A stretch of 8,658 bases of DNA from CAYFVR01 sp964346545 (lineage in GTDB: Bacteria; Desulfobacterota; Desulfobacteria; Desulfobacterales; Desulfococcaceae), in assembly GCA_964346545.1 (NCBI GenBank), contig CAYFVR010000205.1, forward strand, positions 1 to 8,658. The letters run 5' to 3'. A program made the position numbers and the translations under genes. Shown piece by piece: positions 1 to 7,091 of this stretch; position 1 is the stretch's first letter, and every line of letters starts with the position of its first letter. The notes under the pieces were generated by a model, which ran no database searches, was not told the DNA's origin, and saw nothing but the letters and a program-made list of their open reading frames with translations.

Positions 1-1
1 G

Positions 2-1078
2 GTGATCTGCACCGGCGGCGACCACAACCTGGGGGGCAAGGACTGGGACGACCGAATCGTCGCCCACCTGGTGGGGGAATTCCAGAACCAGACCGGCATC
101 ACCGACGACATCCTGGAGGACGCCGACACCTGCCAGGATCTGCTGCTCTCCGCCGAGCGGGCCAAGAAAGTCCTGACCCAGCGGGAAAAGACCCCCATCC
201 TCATCACCCACGGCGGCGAGCGGATCAAGGTGCAGCTGGAACGCAAAACCTTCGAGAACCTGACCCAGGACCTGCTGGAGCGCACCGTCTCCCTGACCCA
301 CGAAATGCTGGGAGAGGCCGGAAAGAAGGGCTACGGCAGGTTCGACGAGATCATTCTGGTGGGCGGCTCCACCCGCATGCCCCAGGTATCCCGCCGCGTC
401 AGCGAAGAATTCGGGCTCCAGGCCAAGCTCTTCGATCCCGACGAGGCGGTGGCCAAGGGGGCCGCCATCTACGGCTGGAAGCTTTTTCTCCAGGAAGAGC
501 TGAAATCCCAGGTGGCCCGCAAGACCGGAAAGGCCGTGGAGGACATCGAGGACCAGGAACTTTCCGACCTGCTGGGCGAGGTGGAGCAGCTGGTGGCCGA
601 CGACACCGGCTATTCGGTCTCCGACGTCCACAAGTCCCGGATGACCATCACCAACGTCACCAGCAAAAGCTTCGGCGTCATCGCCCACGACGCCCAGGAC
701 AAGGAAATCATCTACAACCTGATTCTCAAAAATTCCGGCGTCCCCATCACCGCCACCCGCTCCTTCGGCACGGCGGTGGCCAACCAGAACGCCGCCGCCA
801 TCCAAATCATGGAAAACGAATCCAACGAGGTGGTGGCCGATCCGGGACACGCCGTCACCATCGGCACGGCGGTGCTCAATCTGCCCACCGATCTCAAGGA
901 AAACACCCCCGTGGAGATCACCTTCAAGCTCAACGAGGAAGGGCGGCTGGAGATCACCGCGGAGGAAACCAGCGAAACCCGCCGGTCGGTCAACGTCACC
1001 ATCGAGACCAAATCGGTCATCACCGGCGACGAATTCGAAGCGGCCAAAAGCCGGGGGAAATCCGCGGCGGTTTCCTGA
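2..1078 (+). CDS. Atypical Hsp70-family chaperone, C-terminal part (5' truncated by window edge)
   Basis: ATP-dependent chaperone of the Hsp70/actin-fold superfamily, expected in the cytoplasm. The fragment of 358 codons opens inside the nucleotide-binding domain: GDHNLGGKDWD (about 6-16) corresponds to GDTHLGGEDFD of DnaK, VGGSTRMP (120-127) is the adenosine-binding signature, and DPDEAVAKGAA (145-155) closes the domain. About 210 N-terminal residues, including the phosphate-1 loop and DLGGGT motif, lie upstream, so the GTG at position 2 is not a start. After residue 158 comes an acidic stretch of about 55 residues (159-213) where DnaK has a short tail and the hydrophobic VLLL-type linker. 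A beta-rich substrate-binding domain follows (about 214-345, with SKSFGV near 221-226 resembling TPLSLG). The protein then ends, so the alpha-helical lid and C-terminal tail of DnaK are missing. The next gene on the same strand, 215 nt away, carries J-like domains. It is not ordinary DnaK or HscA; the family call is secure, the exact role is not. Confidence 0.93.
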   Translation: MICTGGDHNLGGKDWDDRIVAHLVGEFQNQTGITDDILEDADTCQDLLLSAERAKKVLTQREKTPILITHGGERIKVQLERKTFENLTQDLLERTVSLTHEMLGEAGKKGYGRFDEIILVGGSTRMPQVSRRVSEEFGLQAKLFDPDEAVAKGAAIYGWKLFLQEELKSQVARKTGKAVEDIEDQELSDLLGEVEQLVADDTGYSVSDVHKSRMTITNVTSKSFGVIAHDAQDKEIIYNLILKNSGVPITATRSFGTAVANQNAAAIQIMENESNEVVADPGHAVTIGTAVLNLPTDLKENTPVEITFKLNEEGRLEITAEETSETRRSVNVTIETKSVITGDEFEAAKSRGKSAAVS

Positions 1079-1090
1079 CCGACCCGACGG

Positions 1091-1107
1091 CCGGACGGCG
1101 CGTCCGG
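1091..1107. repeat. Inverted repeat just after the Hsp70 gene
   Basis: CCGGACG (1091-1097) and CGTCCGG (1101-1107) are perfect 7-bp arms around a GCG loop, starting 13 nt past the Hsp70 stop codon. No T-run follows on the plus strand, so it is not a typical intrinsic terminator. It could be an mRNA 3'-end hairpin that slows exonucleases, or chance in GC-rich DNA. Confidence 0.4.
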
Positions 1108-1150
1108 ACCTTGGGGCCGGCCCCGGGGGAAAGGGGCGACGATCCGTCGA

Positions 1151-1184
1151 GGGACGGGGAGCCGGCGTCCCCTTCTTTTCTTCC
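1151..1184 (+). terminator. Possible intrinsic terminator or attenuator between Hsp70 and J-like genes
   Basis: GGGGA (1156-1160) can pair with TCCCC (1168-1172) across a GCCGGCG loop, or alternatively GGGAC (1151-1155) with GTCCC (1167-1171). A pyrimidine tract rich in T (1173-1184, TTCTTTTCTTCC) follows directly. The stem is short and the T-run is interrupted, so termination would be partial at best. If real, it would lower expression of the downstream membrane-protein/two-component genes relative to Hsp70. Confidence 0.3.
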
Positions 1185-1199
1185 GTTCGTTTCCCGCCG

Positions 1200-1217
1200 T
1201 CGGCCGAAAACGGCCGA
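1200..1217. repeat. Perfect hairpin/palindrome upstream of the J-like gene
   Basis: TCGGCCG (1200-1206), AAAA, CGGCCGA (1211-1217): perfect 7-bp arms with a 4-nt loop, 76 nt before the start codon at 1294. There is no T-tract on either strand, so it is not a terminator. Candidate operator or RNA hairpin; no convincing -35/-10 pair was found near it. Confidence 0.4.
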
Positions 1218-1293
1218 AATCGATCCCCGCGTCCGCCCCTCGCCCGAAGCGGCGGCGCGTTCCACCCGATATCTGAACGAGTGAATCGAAGGC

Positions 1294-4176
1294 ATGAACA
1301 TCACCAATTATTATCTGCTGCTGGAACTGTCCCTGGACCCGCCCGAGGAAAATCCCGAGGCCATCGAAGCGGCCATCAAGGCCAAGCAAAGCTTGTGGAG
1401 CCGCTCCCGGAACCATCCCACCAAAGGCACCCTGGCCCAGCAGCACATCGGCATGATCCCGGAAATCCGGAAGGTGATGGGCGATCCCGAGCTTCGTCGC
1501 AAGGAAGCCCAGGCCGCCCGGAAAATCCTGCGCGAGCGGGAGCGGGAGAAATACGCCGTTTTGGACCGCCATCTGGCCATCCTGATGAGCAAGGGCGAAA
1601 TCGCCGACCAGGAGATCGCCGAACTGGCCGATCGGCACGGCATTTCCGAAGAGCTGGTTCGCGCCCGCAAGAAGAAAAAGGGCGGCTTTTTCAAGGTCGG
1701 CCGCGAAGTGGAACGGCTGTTGCGATCCGGCAAGATGAGCGACAAGCAGATTCAAAAGCTGGCCGCCTCCAGCGGGCTGGAGGCGGAAAAGTTGCGCAAC
1801 TGGGTCCGGCTCAAGGAAAAGGAAAAACGAGCCGAAATCGAGCGGTACGCGGCGCGAAGCGGCCGCCGGGGCTTCATCACCGCCGAGGAGATCGCGCTGC
1901 TGGGCCGGCTCTTCGGGGTGCCCGAGGAAAGCATTCTGAAGCGGGTAAAATGCCCCGTCAAACGGAAGGGGGAACCCGGCACCGAGCCGCCCGCCCCGCT
2001 GGAGCGGACGGTGGAGAAGGTCATCAACGACAAGCTCCGCATCGTGGGGAAAACCTCGCTGTACGATTTTCTGGACGCGCCCCCCTCGGCCGACCTCTAC
2101 ACCGTCCAGAAAAAATCGGCCGAAAAGGAAACCGAAGTCCGGCGCTCCAGCCAGAAGGACGCGGCGACCACCGCCGGCGGCGCCCTGGCCGGCCACTGCA
2201 TCGCCATTTTCAAGACCGAGGAAAGCCGCAAGGCCTACGACGTCAGCCTGACCCGTTCCCGCCTGGGAGAACTGAACGCCGACATCGACGCCGCCGGCAT
2301 CCCGGGGCGTATCTGGCCGGAAGCCTTCGACATTCTGGTTCGCCTGGCGGTGAAGCTGGGCATGGACGTGGACGAGGCGGACGCCTACGTGGCCTCCTAC
2401 TGCGAGGGCCGAGGCTGGCCGGTGGACCGCCGGAAGGTCAAAATCAAAAAACCTCGAAAGCCGCTCTCCCGCGGGGCCAAATTGGGAATGATCGCCGCGG
2501 GCGCGCTGCTGGCGGTGGCCGCGGGCTACGTGGGGCTTCAATACGCCCGGGAAGTCCGGGTCCGGAAGGCGTATGAATCCGCCGTGGCCCAAGCCCAAAA
2601 TCAGGCCAATCTGGAAGGGCGGGAGGTGATCCTTCGGAATTTCGCCGCCGCCCACGGCGGCACCGAGTACGCGCGGCTGGCCCGCCGCCGGCTCCAGGCC
2701 GTTCAAACCGAAATGGACCGGCGGGATTACGAAAACGCCGTTCGGCGGGCCGAGGCGGCGCTGACGGCCGGCGAGCTGGAGGCGGCGAGGAGCGCCTACG
2801 CGGACTATCTGGATCGACACCCCCGGGGAACGGAGGCGGTGGCCGCGCGCCGGGCGCGGGACGCGGTCGTCGAAAAAATCGAGGACCGGGAATTCGCGGC
2901 CCTGGACGGCCTGGCGGGTCGGCCCTACGAGGAGCGGATGGCGGCCTACGAAGCCTTCATCGCCGAACATCCCGAAAGCCGGCACGTGGCCGAAGTCCGG
3001 GAGCGGATCGGGGGCATGCTCGACCGATTCCAGGCCGCCCTGGAGCGGGACCTGGAAGCCTGCGAGGCGGCCGGCGACTGGGAGAAATGCATGGCCCTGG
3101 CCGACGCCTTTATCCGCCGCTTCGAAGGCGCCGAACAGGTCGAAACGGTTCGGGGGCTGCGCAAGGGGTACGAAAATCGGAACCGCAACCGGGCCGACCT
3201 GGACGACATGCGACGGCGGGCGGCCGAATTTGGCGACGATCACGAGGGGGCGCGGCTCGTCTACCTGGAATATCTGGAGGCCAACCCGGAGCTGCCCTCT
3301 TCGGTGAAGCGGCTCATCGTGACGGAAATCAAATCCCTGGACCAGAAAATTGAAGCGCGGATCGCCGCGGAAGAAGCCTGGGAATCGGCCCGGGACTTCA
3401 GCCGGGACGACGAAAACGAGCTGGAAGAGCGGATTCGGCGGATGATCGCCTTCCGAAACCGCCACCCGAACCTGCGCGCAGACGAGGCCGAAGAAATTCT
3501 GGAGCGGCTGCGGACCCAGAAGGAAATCCAGGACCAGCGGCTCCGGGCCCAGCGGGAGGAGAACGACTGGCGGGAGCTGGTGAATCGGGCCGGCGACGCG
3601 GCCCTCTCCTTCGACGACCGGATCGACCGGGTCGAGCGGTTCCTGGAAAAATATCCCAACACCCGCTACCGCCAAAACGCGACCCGGATTCTGGCCCAAT
3701 TGCGGCAACGAAGACGGCGGCTGACGGACCAGCGGCGGGCCCAGCAGGCGTTGACGGCCCGGCGCCGCCAGGAGCGGGAACGGATCGCCGGCGTTGTGGC
3801 CCGATCCGGCGGCCGTCTGGTGGACAACGGAAACGGCACCCTGACCGACCGCCAAACCGGCCGCACCTGGACCATGTTCGACGCCCTGGCCGAACGCCGC
3901 CAATGCCTGACCCATCCCCAGGCGGTCCAGTACGTCGACGGGCTGACCGCGGGGGGACACCGCGACTGGCGACTGCCCACGGCGGCCGAACTGGAAACTC
4001 TTCTGGAAGGGCCGGCCGCCTTTCCCTCGCCCCAGTCCCGATGGTTCTGGACCTCGGACGTCTACTGGCACGGCTGGAACGAAATGGCCCAGATTCTGGC
4101 GGCCGGCGGCGGGGGATGGAAAAGGGACTCGGCGGCGGTGGACCAGTGCGGTTCCGCGCTGGGCGTTCGTCCCTGA
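1294..4176 (+). CDS. Membrane-anchored protein with two HPD-less J-like domains, TPR-like repeats and a C-terminal DUF1566 domain
   Basis: 960 residues, not a named family. In order: (a) J-like domain 1 (about 4-70), opening YYLLLEL, with H41-P42-T43 where canonical J domains have His-Pro-Asp. (b) Three related modules at about 100-127, 145-171 and 192-218, each with Gly, 15 residues, Gly. (c) J-like domain 2 (about 254-320), SLYDFL to SRKAYD, with no HPD. (d) A basic stretch (KVKIKKPRK) then one transmembrane helix (about 397-418), predicting N-in/C-out. (e) Seven helical repeats of about 50-63 residues, F/Y-rich with an HP-like turn (near 454, 509, 559, 610, 664, 724, 787), plus charged helices (about 798-835). 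(f) DUF1566/Lcl C-terminal domain (about 838-945) with VDNGNGTLTDRQTG, DWRLPT and WFWTSD. The ATG at 1294 is preceded in frame by a stop at 1282-1284, so the start is well fixed, though its ribosome site is weak (GAAGG lies only 1 nt away). Likely a partner of the upstream Hsp70; substrate unknown. Confidence 0.88.
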   Translation: MNITNYYLLLELSLDPPEENPEAIEAAIKAKQSLWSRSRNHPTKGTLAQQHIGMIPEIRKVMGDPELRRKEAQAARKILREREREKYAVLDRHLAILMSKGEIADQEIAELADRHGISEELVRARKKKKGGFFKVGREVERLLRSGKMSDKQIQKLAASSGLEAEKLRNWVRLKEKEKRAEIERYAARSGRRGFITAEEIALLGRLFGVPEESILKRVKCPVKRKGEPGTEPPAPLERTVEKVINDKLRIVGKTSLYDFLDAPPSADLYTVQKKSAEKETEVRRSSQKDAATTAGGALAGHCIAIFKTEESRKAYDVSLTRSRLGELNADIDAAGIPGRIWPEAFDILVRLAVKLGMDVDEADAYVASYCEGRGWPVDRRKVKIKKPRKPLSRGAKLGMIAAGALLAVAAGYVGLQYAREVRVRKAYESAVAQAQNQANLEGREVILRNFAAAHGGTEYARLARRRLQAVQTEMDRRDYENAVRRAEAALTAGELEAARSAYADYLDRHPRGTEAVAARRARDAVVEKIEDREFAALDGLAGRPYEERMAAYEAFIAEHPESRHVAEVRERIGGMLDRFQAALERDLEACEAAGDWEKCMALADAFIRRFEGAEQVETVRGLRKGYENRNRNRADLDDMRRRAAEFGDDHEGARLVYLEYLEANPELPSSVKRLIVTEIKSLDQKIEARIAAEEAWESARDFSRDDENELEERIRRMIAFRNRHPNLRADEAEEILERLRTQKEIQDQRLRAQREENDWRELVNRAGDAALSFDDRIDRVERFLEKYPNTRYRQNATRILAQLRQRRRRLTDQRRAQQALTARRRQERERIAGVVARSGGRLVDNGNGTLTDRQTGRTWTMFDALAERRQCLTHPQAVQYVDGLTAGGHRDWRLPTAAELETLLEGPAAFPSPQSRWFWTSDVYWHGWNEMAQILAAGGGGWKRDSAAVDQCGSALGVRP

Positions 4177-4185
4177 GCCCGTTTC

Positions 4186-5667
4186 GTGATTTTTCGACGC
4201 CTCAGCGTCCGCCTGGGCCTCAACCTGTTTTTTCTGCTGGCCATGGGCATGGGGCTGGTCAACCTGGTCATGGCGCTGGCCCTCCAGCGCACCCTGGTCC
4301 TGCGGGAAACCGGACGGGCGGAGCGAATGGCCCTGGCCCTGGCCCGCCGCGATTCGGCCGGAGACCTCTCCCGCGAGGTCCGGCTGCTTGCGGCCATGGA
4401 GCCCGATCTGGGCGTCGCCGTCTTTCGCCCCGGCAGATCCGCCGACATGGGCGCGGTCCCGGCGGACCCCGTCGGCCGGGACCTGGAATCGCTGGCCCGG
4501 GCGGCGAAGCGGAACAAATCGCCGACCCGCCGAACGGCGGGCCAGACTTGGGGCATTTTCTGGAAACGGCCCGCCTACGCCATGGCGGCCCACCCCCTTC
4601 CCGACGACGGCGCCGTGGCCGTCTCCCTGAATCTCCAGCCGCTGTACGCCCATCTTCGCCAGGCCGAGGCCGTGGCCCTGGGCTATCTGGCCGCCAATCT
4701 CGCGCTGCTGACGCTTTTGGGGGTGTATCGACTGCACCGGCTGGCGGTGCATCCCCTCCATCGCCTGCTGCGACGGGCGGAAACCTTTCGCGAGGATGAA
4801 GAGGTCTTTTTCCTGGGAGAGGTCGGCGACGAGGGCGAGTTCACCCAGCTCTCCCGCTCCCTCAATCGAATGCTGTATCGGATTTCCGAGGGAAAGCAGG
4901 TCCTTCGTTCCACGGTCCGCTCCCTGGAAACGGCCAACCAAAAGCTGCGCCAAGCCCGCCAGGATGTGATCAACGCGGAGAAGCTCGCCTCCGTGGGCCG
5001 TCTGTCCGCCGGCATCGCCCACGAAATCGGCAACCCCGTCGCCATCGTGATCGGCTATCTGGAGCTGCTGCAACAGCCGGGACCGGACGAGGAGCAGCGG
5101 ATGGAATTCATCCGCCGCATCGAGGGCGAGATTCACCGGATCAACCAGATCATCCGCCGGCTCCTGGACCTGGCCCGCCCGGTCCCGGAACGGCTGGAGC
5201 CGATGAACCTTCATTCGCTGATCCGGGACACCGCCGCGATGGTCGGCTGCCAGCCCCTCATGGCCGACATTCAGGTGGACCTGGCGCTGAAGGCGTCGGA
5301 CGACCGGGTGCTGGCCGACGCCGGTCAACTCCGGCAAGTATTTCTGAATCTGATCTTGAACGCGGCGGACGCCCTGGAGGGGATTCCGGATGGCCGCATC
5401 GAGCTGCGCACCCGCAATCGAACCGCCGCGCGCCCGGAAATCGAAATCGCGGTGACCGACAACGGCTCGGGCATCCCCGAATCTCAGCTGCCCAACATTT
5501 TCGATCCCTTTTTCACCACCAAGGAGCCCGGCAAAGGCACCGGACTGGGCCTGTCGGTCACGTTCATGATCGTCCAGGCGGCGGGCGGAACCATCGACGC
5601 ATTCGGTGGGGAGGGGGGCGGCGCCCGGATGGTCATCCGGCTGCCGCTTCATCCCGGAAAGAGCTGA
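4186..5667 (+). CDS. Membrane sensor histidine kinase, NtrB/AtoS-like
   Basis: Autophosphorylating sensor of a two-component system, 493 residues, inner membrane. TM1 about 10-32, an extracytoplasmic segment about 33-160 with no sensor domain I recognise, TM2 about 161-181, then a HAMP-like linker (about 183-235) and a coiled helix. The HisKA H-box is AHEIGNP with His279 as phosphate acceptor. The ATPase domain shows the N-box NLILNAADAL (Asn392), G1 DNGSGI (425-430), F-box FDPFFTTK and G2 GKGTGLGLS (449-457), so it should be catalytically intact. The start is taken as GTG at 4186 because later ATGs fall inside or past TM1. No good Shine-Dalgarno is visible; the preceding gene stops 9 nt upstream, so translational coupling is likely. 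Its partner is the regulator that starts 3 nt after its stop. The signal is unknown. Confidence 0.93.
   Translation: MIFRRLSVRLGLNLFFLLAMGMGLVNLVMALALQRTLVLRETGRAERMALALARRDSAGDLSREVRLLAAMEPDLGVAVFRPGRSADMGAVPADPVGRDLESLARAAKRNKSPTRRTAGQTWGIFWKRPAYAMAAHPLPDDGAVAVSLNLQPLYAHLRQAEAVALGYLAANLALLTLLGVYRLHRLAVHPLHRLLRRAETFREDEEVFFLGEVGDEGEFTQLSRSLNRMLYRISEGKQVLRSTVRSLETANQKLRQARQDVINAEKLASVGRLSAGIAHEIGNPVAIVIGYLELLQQPGPDEEQRMEFIRRIEGEIHRINQIIRRLLDLARPVPERLEPMNLHSLIRDTAAMVGCQPLMADIQVDLALKASDDRVLADAGQLRQVFLNLILNAADALEGIPDGRIELRTRNRTAARPEIEIAVTDNGSGIPESQLPNIFDPFFTTKEPGKGTGLGLSVTFMIVQAAGGTIDAFGGEGGGARMVIRLPLHPGKS
5656..5663 (+). promoter_or_regulatory. Ribosome binding site of the NtrC-type regulator
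   Basis: GGAAAGAG lies inside the last codons of the kinase gene, 7 nt before the ATG at 5671. It supports that start and coupled translation of kinase and regulator. Confidence 0.6.
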
Positions 5668-5670
5668 CCC

Positions 5671-7062
5671 ATGAAGGAATCCGCGGAAACCCCCAAACGG
5701 CTTCTCGTCGTCGACGACGAAGAGAACATGCGCCACATGCTGGCCACGCTGCTGGTTCGGTTCGGCTACAAAATCGAGGCCGTGGGGGACGGCCTCCAGG
5801 CCCTGGAAAAAGTTCGGGAGAAAACCTACGACTTCGTCCTTTGCGACCTGAAGATGCCCCGGATGGACGGGATGGGATTTCTGGAGGCGGCCCGGGAACG
5901 CCTGGCCGAAACCACCGTCATCATGATGTCCGCCTACGGCAACATCGACACCGCCATCGAGGCGATGAAACGGGGCGCCTACGACTACATTTCCAAGCCC
6001 TTCAAGACGGACGAAGTCCATCTGACCCTGAAAAAGGCCGAGGAGCGGGAAAGCCTCCGCCGGGAAAACACGCGGCTTCGGCGGGAAATCGCCGGAATGC
6101 GCGAGGAGATCGGCTTCGGAAAGATGGTGGGCCGGAGCAAGGCCATGCGGGCCGTGTTTCAACTGGCCGGAAAGGTGGCGGAATATGCCACCACCGTCCT
6201 CGTCACCGGGGAAAGCGGGACCGGAAAGGAGCTGGTGGCCCGGGGAATCCACGCCCACAGTCCCCGATCCGACCGACCGTTCATCGCGGTGAACTGCGGC
6301 GGAATTCCGGAAAATCTTCTGGAAAGCGAGTTTTTCGGCTATCGGAAGGGCGCGTTCACCGGGGCGGATCGCAACAAAAAAGGCCTTTTCGAGGAGGCGG
6401 ACGGGGGAACGCTCTTTCTGGACGAAATCGGCGAATTGCCGATGCAGCTCCAGGTCAAATTTCTACGGGTTCTCCAGGAAAGCGAAATCCGGGCCATCGG
6501 CGAGGCCAAATCCCGGTCGGTGGACGTCCGGGTCATCGCCGCCACGGCCAAGGCGCTGGAGGAGGAAGTTCGGGAGGGGCGATTCCGGGAGGATCTCTTC
6601 TACCGGCTCAACGTGATGCCGGTCCATCTCCCGCCCCTTCGGGAACGAACCGAGGACATCCCGCCCCTTTGCGCCCACTTCATTCGCCGGTTCAACGTTT
6701 CTCTGGGGAAATCCGTTGAAAGCGTCTCCCCCGAGGCCATGAACGAGCTTTTGCGTCATGCCTGGCGCGGAAACGTGCGGGAGCTGGAAAACCTGCTGGA
6801 GCGGGCGGCGATTCTCGCCGACGGCCCCGTGCTGGAGCCGGAGCACTTCCCCGGCAACTTCACCCCGGCCCCGCCCGACGCGGAACTGGCCGATCTTCTG
6901 GACGGCTACTCCCTGAAACGGGCCCAGCGGATCATCGAAAAACATCTGATCACCAAGGCGCTGGAGGAAACCGGCGGAAACCGCACCCGGGCGATCCAGC
7001 TGCTGGAAATCAGCCACCCGTCCCTGCTGAGCAAGATCAAGGCATACAATATTCCGCTGTAA
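5671..7062 (+). CDS. Sigma-54-dependent response regulator, NtrC family
   Basis: 463-residue transcription activator acting with RNA polymerase holding sigma-54. Receiver domain (about 9-125): acidic pair Asp15/Asp16, phospho-acceptor Asp59 in CDLKMPRMDG, a switch Ser in MMSAYG, Lys109 in SKPFK. Central AAA+ domain (about 140-370): Walker A GESGTGKE (180-187), the sigma-54-contacting loop GAFTGA (227-232) intact, Walker B LFLDE (248-252), and the arginine-finger region FREDLFYRL (305-313). C-terminal Fis-type helix-turn-helix (about 420-463), NRTRAIQLLEIS followed by SLLSKIKAYNI. All key residues are present and the length is typical. It starts 3 nt after the kinase, which fixes its cognate partner. 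No convincing -24/-12 sigma-54 promoter was found in this window, so target genes probably lie elsewhere or upstream. Confidence 0.96.
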   Translation: MKESAETPKRLLVVDDEENMRHMLATLLVRFGYKIEAVGDGLQALEKVREKTYDFVLCDLKMPRMDGMGFLEAARERLAETTVIMMSAYGNIDTAIEAMKRGAYDYISKPFKTDEVHLTLKKAEERESLRRENTRLRREIAGMREEIGFGKMVGRSKAMRAVFQLAGKVAEYATTVLVTGESGTGKELVARGIHAHSPRSDRPFIAVNCGGIPENLLESEFFGYRKGAFTGADRNKKGLFEEADGGTLFLDEIGELPMQLQVKFLRVLQESEIRAIGEAKSRSVDVRVIAATAKALEEEVREGRFREDLFYRLNVMPVHLPPLRERTEDIPPLCAHFIRRFNVSLGKSVESVSPEAMNELLRHAWRGNVRELENLLERAAILADGPVLEPEHFPGNFTPAPPDAELADLLDGYSLKRAQRIIEKHLITKALEETGGNRTRAIQLLEISHPSLLSKIKAYNIPL

Positions 7063-7091
7063 AGCCCGCCGTTCGCGCCGATCTCTCTTCT

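Noticed and set aside
1281..2576. 431-codon plus-strand open frame overlapping the J-like gene in another frame
   Set aside because: Arg/Gly/Pro-rich composition typical of an off-frame reading of GC-rich code; the J-like frame has recognisable domains.
4066..4080. TGGCACG resembling a sigma-54 -24 element about 115 nt before the kinase
   Set aside because: The matching -12 element is absent (GAAC where TTGC is needed), and the site lies in the conserved DUF1566 coding region.
712..6258. A 1848-codon open frame on the minus strand across four genes
   Set aside because: It is antisense to clear, motif-bearing genes. The J-like, kinase and regulator genes all lie in the same plus-strand frame with G/C-rich third positions, so stops are rare in one opposite frame. 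Its translation is low-complexity (Gly, Pro, His, Gln, Val) without motifs.
7063..7091. Bidirectional terminator between the convergent regulator and fabH genes
   Set aside because: No inverted repeat with a T-run could be found in the 29-nt gap.
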